From positions 434,001-498,000 of the forward strand of contig JAQWNP010000006.1 in NCBI GenBank assembly GCA_029268515.1: a DNA stretch of 64,000 nucleotides, given 5' to 3'. The notes below the pieces were generated by a model. It searched no databases. It was given only the letters and a program-made list of their open reading frames with translations, and was not told where the DNA came from. This document shows positions 8,430 through 16,526 of the stretch, piece after piece. The position numbers and the translations under genes were made by a program. The stretch's first letter is position 1. Each line of letters opens with the position of its first letter. The stretch comes from Phycisphaerales bacterium (GTDB taxonomy: Bacteria > Planctomycetota > Phycisphaerae > Phycisphaerales > SM1A02).

Positions 8430-9455
8430 CTATTTGTTAACGTTCGCAAAGACGGTAGACCGCCCCGTCTCAATACTGCTGAGTTCAGCATCGATCAGAC
8501 GCAGTGATTCAGCACCATCTTCAGCAGTGACAACCGAACTGTTTTTTCTAGATTCAACACAATCTAGAAAGTGTGCTACCTCTGCTTCATATCCCGTCTG
8601 ATCAGATAACTCAATAATTTGCTGATCTCCATCGCTCTTTATAAAAATGAGTGGCTGCTCGCGTCCGAGTTGATACTCCGCAATACCCGATTCAAATGCA
8701 ACACGGTAGCCCATTTGAAAAGGAAACTTTGATGACGGAAGCCAACCGCCCTCTGCAGTAATCAACGCATCATGTTCATAACCAAACCTCGCAACAACAT
8801 GATCCACGCCACTACTTTTTCCAACCCGGCCATATGCATGCACACTTTGAGGTTCACCGAAACAGTATCGAATAAAGTCAACATCATGCACATGTAGATC
8901 GAGAATTGCGCCGCCGCACCGATTCGCATCCTGATAGAAGCCATCGCCCCACAGTGGCGCCGAGCCAAGACGTGTAAAGGTTGCTGACAACACTCGACCA
9001 TAGGTCTCTTGATCTACTTGCTCTTTGAGCCAAGTCCATCCAGGCCAAAAACGCATACACATTGCGGGCATACAAACCAGGTCAGGGAAGGCTTGAAGTT
9101 CTTGAAGAAACACTTGGGCTTCCTGCCATGACCTACACAATGGTTTTTCAAGTAACACGTGCTTGCCCTGTGAGAGCGCCTGTAAAGCGAGCTTGGCATG
9201 TAGATGCGTCGGCGTGCATATGGATACAGCATCAATGTCATTATTCGCAAGAAGATCTTCGAGGGTGTCATAAATCTGTGCGCTCGAGTAGTCACCAAGC
9301 TGACCTTGCCCAGTAATGTTTCCCGCAGAATCATCGCTAAATGACTCACGGTTAATGCTCATCAATCCCGTGACAATCGCGCGAGGATCTGCCTGATAGG
9401 CGCCAAAGTGGGTCTTACCCATAAATCCAAAGCCGACAATGCCAACATTAACCAC
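8430..9455 (-). CDS. Gfo/Idh/MocA-family oxidoreductase, cytoplasmic
   Basis: The protein (341 residues from the preferred start) has an N-terminal Rossmann motif GFGFMG (residues 8-13) and the family signature LLEKPLC with EKP near 103-105, then a C-terminal alpha/beta domain. It probably oxidises or reduces a sugar or inositol carbon with NAD(P). There is no signal peptide, so it should act in the cytoplasm, unlike several relatives in the window. The GTG at 9455 is preferred because GGGAG sits 7 bases upstream and translation then opens directly into the Rossmann strand; ATG at 9491 would add 12 residues. It converges with the sigma-factor gene 22 bases away. Confidence 0.85.
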   Translation of the reverse strand: MVNVGIVGFGFMGKTHFGAYQADPRAIVTGLMSINRESFSDDSAGNITGQGQLGDYSSAQIYDTLEDLLANNDIDAVSICTPTHLHAKLALQALSQGKHVLLEKPLCRSWQEAQVFLQELQAFPDLVCMPAMCMRFWPGWTWLKEQVDQETYGRVLSATFTRLGSAPLWGDGFYQDANRCGGAILDLHVHDVDFIRYCFGEPQSVHAYGRVGKSSGVDHVVARFGYEHDALITAEGGWLPSSKFPFQMGYRVAFESGIAEYQLGREQPLIFIKSDGDQQIIELSDQTGYEAEVAHFLDCVESRKNSSVVTAEDGAESLRLIDAELSSIETGRSTVFANVNK

Positions 9456-9569
9456 GATGGTGCTCCCATGCTCGATGACGATAAACGACATGTAACACGA
9501 ACCAGCATACTGATTATGTTGGGGCGAAGACAATTGAGGGGTCTAAAAACAGCTTATTACTGAATGCGA

Positions 9570-9594
9570 AAGCCCGCGCTCTTGGCGCGGGCTT
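9570..9594 (-). terminator. Strong hairpin terminator after the Hsp20 genes
   Basis: AAGCCCGCGC and GCGCGGGCTT pair over ten bases around a five-base loop. On the minus strand the stem is followed by TTTCGCATT. It lies 41 bases beyond the stop of the second Hsp20 gene, so it most likely ends that transcript. Confidence 0.75.
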
Positions 9595-9635
9595 GGCTTC
9601 CCAATCATCGGGAACAAATATGTTGTTCGCTACGC

Positions 9636-10235
9636 CTAGTCCACACGGACATTACGGAGTTGCGCTTCTTCCTTTTTTGGAAGGCAAATCACGAGTACAC
9701 CGTTGCAGCATTTCGCGGTTATACGACCCTCGGTGTCAATATCCCGACCCAATCGAATGTGTCGGTGCCAGTTTCCGAGTTTAGTTTCCTGCAAGTGCAT
9801 ACGTGCATTTGTTTCATCAAGCATTTCTACATTGCTCCAGGCTTTGACCCAAAGGTCATTTTCGACTCGAGTCACCGTAGTGGTCTCGCTGGTACAACCT
9901 GGTAGTGCGACATAAATCATATATCCCATCTCGGTTTCACTGATGTTCAATGGAGCACGATGTGAATCTACCTCGGGCATCTGATCAGCAAAGTGACTTC
10001 GCCCAAGGACTCGACCAAGCTGTGCCGACGCTTTTCCGCCTGCTGTAATAGTCCGTCCGGTCTTATCTAGGACGCGGCCAGAGTTATTGAGCACCGAACC
10101 CACTCGTGCTATCACGCGTCGTGACCGATCGGCCAGACTATGGTTTTCGCAGCTCACTTCAGTGCCGAAATTCTTTTGAACATCATCAGTGTTGTTTGAT
10201 GCGCCTTGGATTTTGATGTTTCGTTTGGTTGACAT
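9636..10235 (-). CDS. Hsp20/alpha-crystallin small heat-shock protein with long N-terminus
   Basis: The C-terminal half of this 199-residue protein (about residues 95-195) is an alpha-crystallin domain. It starts at LNISETEMGYMIYVALPG and ends with the family motif NGVLVICLPK, followed by a V-R-V tail that can act as the I/V-x-I/V dimer-docking motif. The first 90 residues are polar with a Gly/Arg-rich stretch (GRVLDKTGRTI) and show no recognised domain; they are longer than in the neighbour. Such proteins hold unfolding proteins as an ATP-independent chaperone. GGAGTA precedes the ATG. It follows the other hsp20 gene by 72 bases, with a perfect hairpin between them. Confidence 0.85.
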   Translation of the reverse strand: MSTKRNIKIQGASNNTDDVQKNFGTEVSCENHSLADRSRRVIARVGSVLNNSGRVLDKTGRTITAGGKASAQLGRVLGRSHFADQMPEVDSHRAPLNISETEMGYMIYVALPGCTSETTTVTRVENDLWVKAWSNVEMLDETNARMHLQETKLGNWHRHIRLGRDIDTEGRITAKCCNGVLVICLPKKEEAQLRNVRVD

Positions 10236-10260
10236 TTGTATTACTCCTACTCCAGTGAAC

Positions 10261-10287
10261 CGCCCGCGATCATTGTGATCGCGGGCG
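10261..10287. repeat. Perfect 12-bp stem-loop between two hsp20 genes
   Basis: CGCCCGCGATCA and TGATCGCGGGCG pair perfectly around a three-base TTG loop in the 72-base space between the two chaperone genes. No T-run follows on the minus strand, so a processing or mRNA-stability element or partial attenuator fits better than a full terminator. Confidence 0.75.
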
Positions 10288-10307
10288 TATTCCGATGTCG
10301 GTAACTT

Positions 10308-10742
10308 TTATGCACCCTTGACTTTTATCGTCTGGGTTCGGCTGTTCTCGCTCTTAGGAAGGACAATGACGAGAACACCGTTTGTGATTTTTGCTTCGAC
10401 CTTATCAGCAACAACATCAAAAGGAAGTTCGATTGTGCGTTCGAAGGTTAGACCGCCGCACTCTTGACAAACAACCTGTGCATTTTCAGGAATGTGGATT
10501 GTTCTTACGCCTTTGATTGTTAAGTCGGTTCCGATCAAAGTGACTTCGATTTCTTCGAGTGTCACACCGGGGACCTCTGCTTCAACGTATAAGGTGGTCT
10601 CGTTCTCAATCACATTGAGTGCAGGGAATCGCTTCTTCTCGCTCATAAGTGAGCCGCCGAAGTTGGTGAGATTGTCAAAGATCCGGTTTACATCGTTGTG
10701 CATACGGCCAAGATTGGCAGGTACTGTTGTTCGAGGTGTCAT
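10308..10742 (-). CDS. Hsp20/alpha-crystallin small heat-shock protein
   Basis: This is a normal-length (144 residues) small heat-shock protein. The alpha-crystallin domain spans about residues 38-135: ALNVIENETTLYVEAEVPGV at its start, LTFERTIELPFDV in the middle and the signature NGVLVIVLPK near the end. The tail IKVKGA supplies an I-x-V motif. A CQEC pair in the domain is unusual and could bind metal or form a disulfide. AAGGAGTAACGCC precedes the ATG. It is the first gene of the two-gene chaperone unit. Its leader holds a small GAATC/GATTC stem just before the ribosome site (10763-10775). Confidence 0.92.
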   Translation of the reverse strand: MTPRTTVPANLGRMHNDVNRIFDNLTNFGGSLMSEKKRFPALNVIENETTLYVEAEVPGVTLEEIEVTLIGTDLTIKGVRTIHIPENAQVVCQECGGLTFERTIELPFDVVADKVEAKITNGVLVIVLPKSENSRTQTIKVKGA

Positions 10743-10762
10743 GGCGTTACTCCTTCAATAGG

Positions 10763-10821
10763 GAATCGCAGATTCTCAAGAGGCCCATTGCCTCTCTTTT
10801 CCGAGTCGCGAAATTGCGACT
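10763..10821 (-). promoter_or_regulatory. Hsp20 leader with two small inverted repeats
   Basis: GAATC-GCA-GATTC (10763-10775) can form a hairpin about 15 bases before the ribosome site of the first hsp20 gene. Further upstream AGTCGC-GAAATT-GCGACT (10804-10821) is a perfect six-base inverted repeat that could be an operator. I see no CIRCE element. A heat-shock role is inference from position only. Confidence 0.3.
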
Positions 10822-11018
10822 GATGGAGTTCTTGCAATACGCATGCCCACCGCTTTCATCCCCAAAAAGCAGCATCATGGGGTATGGTTCTGCCATACGT
10901 TGGCCAAGACCGCCATCCGCCCTGCCAGAATGGCAACACGCTTGGTCATCTCAAAACTTGTATGGCACAGATTTAGGCCCAAAGAACGCCACTGGGGCGA
11001 TCTACCGTGGCTGGTTCA

Positions 11019-12140
11019 TCAAAGTGTGTCACTTCTGGTATTGGGTTGGATCAACGCTATTTCAGCGGCCAGCCCAGGGCCAAACGCCAGCATGACGTAT
11101 GGCGCCTCTGATTTCTCAACAGCATGACTCCGACGAAGCTGATCTAGAATAAACAACACCGTTGGCGACGACATATTGCCATGTTGACTTAGAACGTCAT
11201 AGGACGGCGCCATCTGAGCATCAGATAGTTGAAGTGAATCTTTGACAGATTGCAATATAGCTGGGCCCCCTGGATGAACGGCCCATCCGCCAATGTCATT
11301 AATGGTAAGGCCGTGTGGCGCTAGCCAACTTGTTAACCAGCCAGGAAGATGCTTCTCAATGAGTTTTGGAACTTCACGATCAAGTGTCATTTCAAAACCA
11401 TGATCTCCAATGTGCCAAGACATGGCATCCTTCCCTGAAGACATGAGGTAGCTGCCTGTATCAATCAACCGCCAGCCAAGGCCGCCGCTCTTGCCTGAAC
11501 AAACAAGCGCACCGGCGCCATCTGCAAAGAGTGCATTGGCTACGACGCGCTGGGCATGCCATCGGTACGCGTAATGTAAGCTGCATAGCTCAACTGCGCA
11601 AAGAAGCACCACATCATCTGGATGCCTTTGGCAAAGACCATCAACCACTCGCAGGCCATTGATTGCTCCATGACATCCCATAAAGCCAATCGTCGATCTT
11701 GAGATGGTCTTTCTGAGGCCTAACTCTTCAATCAGAGCAATGTCTACCCCTGGCGCTGCGAACCCAGTACAAGAGACCATGACAAGATGCGCCACATCAT
11801 CTGGAGAGATTTCCGCTTGAGCTAAAGCCCGTTTGGACGCAGCGAAAGCAAGTGCTGGGGCTTCTTTGAGATACCGCGCCATCCGATCGCCTGTCGTAGG
11901 GCCGCCATCATGTCTATCTGAAGCTTGGGTGTAGAAGTCCATCTCACCAAATGCTTCAGGACCATCTCGAAAGAGGACACTGCCCCGCAAATCAATTTTT
12001 GTGCCTTCGAAGACACTAGACACAAACTCATCCTGTCTCGCGGTCAAGCTTGACATTGACTTAGCCAACGCTGCCAATCGAGTTTGCCCTATTGATACTT
12101 CTGGAGCAGCAATACCCAAACCTCGTAAGTAGGTATTCAT
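11019..12140 (-). CDS. Type III polyketide synthase (chalcone/stilbene synthase-like)
   Basis: The 373-residue protein is a homodimeric-type ketosynthase that condenses a fatty acyl starter with malonyl-CoA to pyrones, resorcinols or related phenolics. The catalytic triad is visible: Cys156 in GFMGCHG, His289 in WAVHPGG and Asn322 in HGNMSSPT. The CTGFAAPGVD segment is also typical. The ATG at 12140 overlaps the stop of the flavoprotein gene as ATGA, showing translational coupling, and GGAG precedes it. Together with the flavoprotein and methyltransferase upstream it forms an operon resembling the Streptomyces srs logic (PKS, hydroxylase, methyltransferase). The product is unknown. Confidence 0.9.
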   Translation of the reverse strand: MNTYLRGLGIAAPEVSIGQTRLAALAKSMSSLTARQDEFVSSVFEGTKIDLRGSVLFRDGPEAFGEMDFYTQASDRHDGGPTTGDRMARYLKEAPALAFAASKRALAQAEISPDDVAHLVMVSCTGFAAPGVDIALIEELGLRKTISRSTIGFMGCHGAINGLRVVDGLCQRHPDDVVLLCAVELCSLHYAYRWHAQRVVANALFADGAGALVCSGKSGGLGWRLIDTGSYLMSSGKDAMSWHIGDHGFEMTLDREVPKLIEKHLPGWLTSWLAPHGLTINDIGGWAVHPGGPAILQSVKDSLQLSDAQMAPSYDVLSQHGNMSSPTVLFILDQLRRSHAVEKSEAPYVMLAFGPGLAAEIALIQPNTRSDTL

Positions 12141-13345
12141 GCAACACTCCAAGGTTTAGAGTAGCTTTTGTTGATTTTTACTTTGGGCCGACCCACGCGT
12201 CGAATCAAGTAGCCGCTGCTCCGCGGCATGGTGATCATCGCACAAGCAAGTGAGGACGCCAACCAAGGCTTCCGCAGGACATGCTTTGTTACTCGGCACA
12301 CACGTTGGCGCCGAGCGATATTCCGGCGATATGTCTTTTTCCACCATCTCTCAATAGTCGCATCCCAGTGCTCACCAGTGGATTCTGATACTGCTTGGAT
12401 GGCGAGGGCCGCCGCAAATGACCAGCTCATGCCTTCGCCGGTGAAAGGTTCGACATAACCCGCCGCATCACCTAACACAAGCATGCGGTTTGCCGCAATT
12501 GTTGGTCGGCGCCGCGAGAGTTGCGGCGTACCCCGCCAAGTGACTGTATCAATTTCACCCATCTCAGAAAAACCTGCCTCACGAGCAATCTTTGTAATTG
12601 CCTGGGAAGCGCCGCCCGAAGACTTCACAAACATCGGATTGATTGCCGCTGCCACACTCCATTTACCATGCTCGACTTGCACGATCCCAAAATAGCCCTC
12701 GCGTCCAACCGACATATGAATAGTTTGTAAATCTGCTTGGCAGTCGTGGCTTTCTAGGATTGAAGAAACACCTATATAAGAGCTATTGGAAACCTCAACA
12801 CCAGCGCAGTTGGTCGTCGCTAGGCTTCTTCCATTAAGTCCATCGGCAACGAGAACTAAGCCAGCCTCAAGTGTGACTGTTCCAGAGCGCGATCGCAACT
12901 CAACTTGTCGTGATCGGTCGCTTGATTGGCCAACGGTAGCGGTCACCCCTTGCAGAAGATCGGCGCCGGATCGGCAGGCGTGATCAACAAGATGAACATC
13001 TAATGATTCACGAGAGACACCTCGCCCCGGCACCAAGTTCATTTTTGGACTTCGTTTTCCACAGTAAATTTTTAGACTACGAGTCAGTGGCGCATCCATT
13101 GAGATCGCAGGATCTGCAATACCTAACTGAGCCATACTCGATAAGGCTGCCGCATTAAGGCAACCACCGCAAACTTTGTGTCGAGGAAAAGATGATCGGT
13201 CAACCAATAGGGCGCGACAACCCTTACTTGCCAGACCTGCCGCGGCAGAAGCCCCAGCAATACCGGCACCAATGACAATGACATCCCAGCGGGAATTTAC
13301 AGCATTGTTCAATGAGATGGTGTCTGTAATTAAAGGTAACGACAT
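12137..13345 (-). CDS. FAD-dependent oxidoreductase/hydroxylase of the PKS operon
   Basis: The 402-residue protein has an N-terminal FAD-binding GAGIAG motif (residues 26-31), the FPRHKVCGGCL element of geranylgeranyl-reductase-like flavoproteins, and the second FAD motif GDAAGYVEPFTGEG at 292-305. The family includes aromatic hydroxylases and polyprenyl or lipid reductases. Its place between a methyltransferase and a type III PKS suggests it hydroxylates or oxidises the polyketide ring, possibly to a quinone. AGAGAGAT precedes the ATG. The stop overlaps the PKS start by four bases. Reduction of an alkyl chain is an alternative role. Confidence 0.82.
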   Translation of the reverse strand: MSLPLITDTISLNNAVNSRWDVIVIGAGIAGASAAAGLASKGCRALLVDRSSFPRHKVCGGCLNAAALSSMAQLGIADPAISMDAPLTRSLKIYCGKRSPKMNLVPGRGVSRESLDVHLVDHACRSGADLLQGVTATVGQSSDRSRQVELRSRSGTVTLEAGLVLVADGLNGRSLATTNCAGVEVSNSSYIGVSSILESHDCQADLQTIHMSVGREGYFGIVQVEHGKWSVAAAINPMFVKSSGGASQAITKIAREAGFSEMGEIDTVTWRGTPQLSRRRPTIAANRMLVLGDAAGYVEPFTGEGMSWSFAAALAIQAVSESTGEHWDATIERWWKKTYRRNIARRQRVCRVTKHVLRKPWLASSLACAMITMPRSSGYLIRRVGRPKVKINKSYSKPWSVA

Positions 13346-13361
13346 TAAAATGATCTCTCTG

Positions 13362-14051
13362 TCACGGCTTGCTTGTCAATTGCCAACGAAAAGGTCGGCA
13401 ACGCCTCACTTGCACATTTTTTAAACCAGCCTCTCTCGCCATATCACTCGCTTCTTGCTTCGTGTAAGCAGCGCGCACTGATCGTGGCGCATCCGTATGA
13501 ACAATCGGTGATCTTGTGAGCAGTTGAGAAGCCGCAAGAGCAGCACAATAACCGAACACGGATCGTTCGAGATCATTGACTAGTGTAAGGCCAGAAGCAG
13601 CATCTCCCATACGACGGAGCACTGCCTGGGCTTGATCTCGATCGAGATGGTGCAAAAAGAGACTTGAGGTCACGATCTGGAATTGGTTTGGAATATCTTC
13701 TTTGCATACGTCCAGCACAAATGTACTGATTGAGAGATCAAACGTATCAGCTCGCTGTTGCGCCCATTCCAAAGCTCGCTCACTAATATCACATACGGTC
13801 AACTCTATTGTGACGCCAAATTGCCTCGCAATCTTCAAAACCTCAATTGGTACATCTGCGCCACCCGTCGCAATATCCAACATCTTCACTTTGTCACCAG
13901 GGTTCACATGCTGTTGTAGCTCTCGCCATATCTCTTTGGCGGTGCCACTAATCTGATTGATGCGTGCAAGCCCTTTCAGCGCGCGCTCATGTGATTCCGC
14001 TTTTAGCGCGGGATCATCCATCAACTCAGCCTGTCGATACTGGCGAATCAA
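13362..14051 (-). CDS. Class I SAM-dependent methyltransferase of the PKS operon
   Basis: The 229-residue protein carries the SAM-binding motif I MLDIATGGADVP (about 57-68), an acidic strand-2 end (VCDIS) and the post-motif segment SSLFLHHLDRDQA. Its N-terminus (ELMDDPALKAESHERAL) resembles methyltransferases found beside planctomycete type III PKS genes. I use a TTG start at 14051 because TAAGG lies 8 bases upstream; starting at the Met11 codon would cut the conserved N-terminal helix. Sixteen bases separate it from the flavoprotein gene. It likely O- or C-methylates the polyketide product. It differs from the isoprenylcysteine-methyltransferase-like enzyme of other phenolic lipid operons. 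Confidence 0.8.
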   Translation of the reverse strand: MIRQYRQAELMDDPALKAESHERALKGLARINQISGTAKEIWRELQQHVNPGDKVKMLDIATGGADVPIEVLKIARQFGVTIELTVCDISERALEWAQQRADTFDLSISTFVLDVCKEDIPNQFQIVTSSLFLHHLDRDQAQAVLRRMGDAASGLTLVNDLERSVFGYCAALAASQLLTRSPIVHTDAPRSVRAAYTKQEASDMAREAGLKNVQVRRCRPFRWQLTSKP

Positions 14052-14087
14052 AACGCTACCTTAGAAAAAGTCAGAGATGACTCATAA

Positions 14088-15473
14088 TCAAGCAGGAACA
14101 ACCTGCTCTGTTTGTGGATCCCAACGTAAGGCTTGCCCTGTTCGATATGACTCGACTGCCATCTTGATTGCGACCATTGTTGAGCAGCCAAGATCAACAT
14201 TACAAGCGGGCTGGCACTGCCCACGTATGGCACCCAAGAAAGCCCCCATGTGATCCGGTCTAGATTCGGCTGCAATCTCAAATGTTGCCTGGCCTTCAGC
14301 AGGCTCTGGATATTCTTTACCGTTTTCATCCTTGACCATTTTGTGTTCAAGTAGATCATCATTGGCCTTACGAAACTCCGGCCACCAGGTGCGCTGCTCT
14401 GACAATGAAAGCGCTTCATTAAAATCCATCGATCCGTACTGTCCATGAATCTGAACGGGAACATTCGTGTCGTTGGTCATCACACTGACCAACATGATCG
14501 TATGCTCGCCGGGATACTCCGCCATCATGAAAAAGTTGTCAGGTATATCACGGTCATCTTTCTCTAGATAACGACCACCAGCAGCAACAACCCGTGTTGG
14601 ATACGCGCCATTGGGACCATTAACCGCCAATAGTAATGGTGCCAACTTGTGATAGAGCAGGTCTGTGGCAAGTCCTCCGTTATATGCCCAGTACTTTCGG
14701 AACCGGAAAAAGTGATCCGCATTCCAGGGAATCTTCTCGGCCAGATTGTGCTCGTGACCAAGCCATTGATCCCACCAAACATAACCATCCTCTGTACCGC
14801 CCGGACCTGCATCGGGATCGATATGCCAGTTGAACTGACCACCTCTTGAGTTCCGGCAATAGCTCCCCTGACTCCATGTCACTTTACCGATGCGGCCATC
14901 TGCAATCGCTTTGCTGGCCCGCCAGTACCGATCGTCACTGGTTCCTTGCGGCCCAACTTGCAGAACTCGGCCGGTACGCTTGACTGCATCTCGGCACTCG
15001 ATCGCCTGAGCAGTCGTCAGTGACAGCGGTTTTTCAACGTATACATCTTTGCCCGACTCCATTGCCTCAATCGCAATCTTGGTGTGCCAATGATCTGGTG
15101 TCGCAATCAACACGGCATCAATATCGGAATCATCAAGAAGATAGCGATAGTCCATGGTGCCGCGATCGCTCGGATTGTCGGTCACTTTCAAGGCACTATT
15201 AAGCCGGCGTCGGTAAACATCACAAACGCGGCCAACGACAACATTGTCGGCGTCCTTGCGAGACATGAGGTTTCGCAGGTGGCCATGACCCATTCCACCT
15301 GTACCAACCACCCCTATATTGATCTTGTCATTCTTTGACTGACGTGGCTTCTGGTTGGCGTTCGTGCCTGGCTGATCCTGGGCTAAACTCTTCGATGACA
15401 GAACTGTGGCCGCAGAGGTTGCTGCTGCTGCTCCAAGAAATGTCCGACGGCTCAAATCGCCTTTGCTAGACAT
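14088..15473 (-). CDS. Tat-exported Gfo/Idh/MocA-family oxidoreductase
   Basis: The 461-residue protein begins with a twin-arginine signal (SRRTFLG, residues 8-14) and an alanine-rich hydrophobic stretch, ending near SLAQD. The mature part has the NAD(P)-binding GTGGMGHG motif (57-64), the TPDHWH element and the catalytic signature VEKPLS (EKP at 147-149), then a long C-terminal domain typical of planctomycete paralogues. Tat export implies it leaves the cytoplasm folded with bound NAD(P). The substrate is probably a sugar or glycoside. AAGGAGATTCAAG precedes the ATG. It lies 36 bases upstream of the methyltransferase, so it could be cotranscribed with the PKS genes, though a role there is not obvious. 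Confidence 0.88.
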   Translation of the reverse strand: MSSKGDLSRRTFLGAAAATSAATVLSSKSLAQDQPGTNANQKPRQSKNDKINIGVVGTGGMGHGHLRNLMSRKDADNVVVGRVCDVYRRRLNSALKVTDNPSDRGTMDYRYLLDDSDIDAVLIATPDHWHTKIAIEAMESGKDVYVEKPLSLTTAQAIECRDAVKRTGRVLQVGPQGTSDDRYWRASKAIADGRIGKVTWSQGSYCRNSRGGQFNWHIDPDAGPGGTEDGYVWWDQWLGHEHNLAEKIPWNADHFFRFRKYWAYNGGLATDLLYHKLAPLLLAVNGPNGAYPTRVVAAGGRYLEKDDRDIPDNFFMMAEYPGEHTIMLVSVMTNDTNVPVQIHGQYGSMDFNEALSLSEQRTWWPEFRKANDDLLEHKMVKDENGKEYPEPAEGQATFEIAAESRPDHMGAFLGAIRGQCQPACNVDLGCSTMVAIKMAVESYRTGQALRWDPQTEQVVPA

Positions 15474-15542
15474 CTTGAATCTCCTTGCCCAGAGTATGCA
15501 TATCAGTCAACCATGACCTTTCGTAGATTGTCACCCAGCATT

Positions 15543-16526
15543 CTACCTCACGAAAGGCTCGCTCGGCGTTGAGAAGATCACAAGTCTTCCACCAAGGGCT
15601 TCAATAAGACAAATGGTTCGCTCTGGGCCCAGCACACTCAATGTGGAGGCTAAGGCATCAGCTGTTGCAGCGTCATCCGCCACAACCGTGACTTGTGGGG
15701 CGTTAACGAGCGCTTGTCCAGTTCGAGGATCAACAATGTGTGAATATCGGCGATCACCCTTGCTTAGATACTGGTGCTTATCCGAGCTGGTAGCGATCCC
15801 ACAATCCGTGAGTTCAAATTTCGTGAAGGCACTGCCAGAAGTATCAGGCAACTTAATCATCCAACCTGCTCGCCCTGGTGGTGCAGCGCCAATGGCAAGA
15901 TCTCCACCCACATCAACCATGGCCTGATCGAGGCCACATTGTGCAATTGCCAGTAACACCTGATCTGCCGCATAACCCTTGCCAATGCCACCAAGATCCA
16001 GTTGTGTGCCAGGGTTTAGCAAAGCGATTGAATTAAGATCCTCGCTCAATGCAATATTCTTGTATCCCGCTGATTGCACCGCCTTGTCTATGGCTTCTCT
16101 TTCCGGAACCTCCCCGTGCTGACGAGCCTGACGCCATATGGCGACAATTGAGCCCGCCGCCGGATCAAATGCCCCCTGCGATAGGTGCGCAATCTCGAGG
16201 CTTCGCAGGAGTATGGCGCGGAGATCTGCCTTCATGGGCATCTCTCTCTGCGCTGCCTCTCTATTGATTTTGCTCAAATGACTTGTGGCCAGATAGTCGC
16301 TTAATTCCCCATCCAACGACTCAAGACGTGCAAAACCTTGAATTGCCGCATGTTTGGCTTGTTCAGAATCGGCACAAAACAGCGTGATACCCACCCGACA
16401 ACCCATTATGATCTTGTGATAGGAGCTTTTTTGGGGCCCAGAGCCTAATGAATGACATCCAGCACAGATCAGCAGGACGGCACCTGCGATCACCGGTACG
16501 CTATTTCTTGGAGAGAGTTGTCTCAT
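15543..16526 (-). CDS. apbE: FAD:protein FMN transferase, lipoprotein form
   Basis: The 327-residue protein has a lipoprotein signal with the candidate lipid cysteine at residue 24 (ICAGC). It shows ApbE hallmarks: FDPAAGSIVAIWRQ, the flavin-binding DLGGIGKGYAADQ, the DVGGDLAIG strand and HIVDPRTGQ. ApbE moves FMN from FAD onto Thr/Ser of exported flavoproteins such as Rnf, Nqr or reductase subunits. No obvious flavinylation partner is in the window. The start codon overlaps that of the divergent SUMF1-fold gene by two bases, so promoter and ribosome site must lie inside the neighbour's coding DNA. Only this start keeps the signal peptide. Confidence 0.88.
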   Translation of the reverse strand: MRQLSPRNSVPVIAGAVLLICAGCHSLGSGPQKSSYHKIIMGCRVGITLFCADSEQAKHAAIQGFARLESLDGELSDYLATSHLSKINREAAQREMPMKADLRAILLRSLEIAHLSQGAFDPAAGSIVAIWRQARQHGEVPEREAIDKAVQSAGYKNIALSEDLNSIALLNPGTQLDLGGIGKGYAADQVLLAIAQCGLDQAMVDVGGDLAIGAAPPGRAGWMIKLPDTSGSAFTKFELTDCGIATSSDKHQYLSKGDRRYSHIVDPRTGQALVNAPQVTVVADDAATADALASTLSVLGPERTICLIEALGGRLVIFSTPSEPFVR

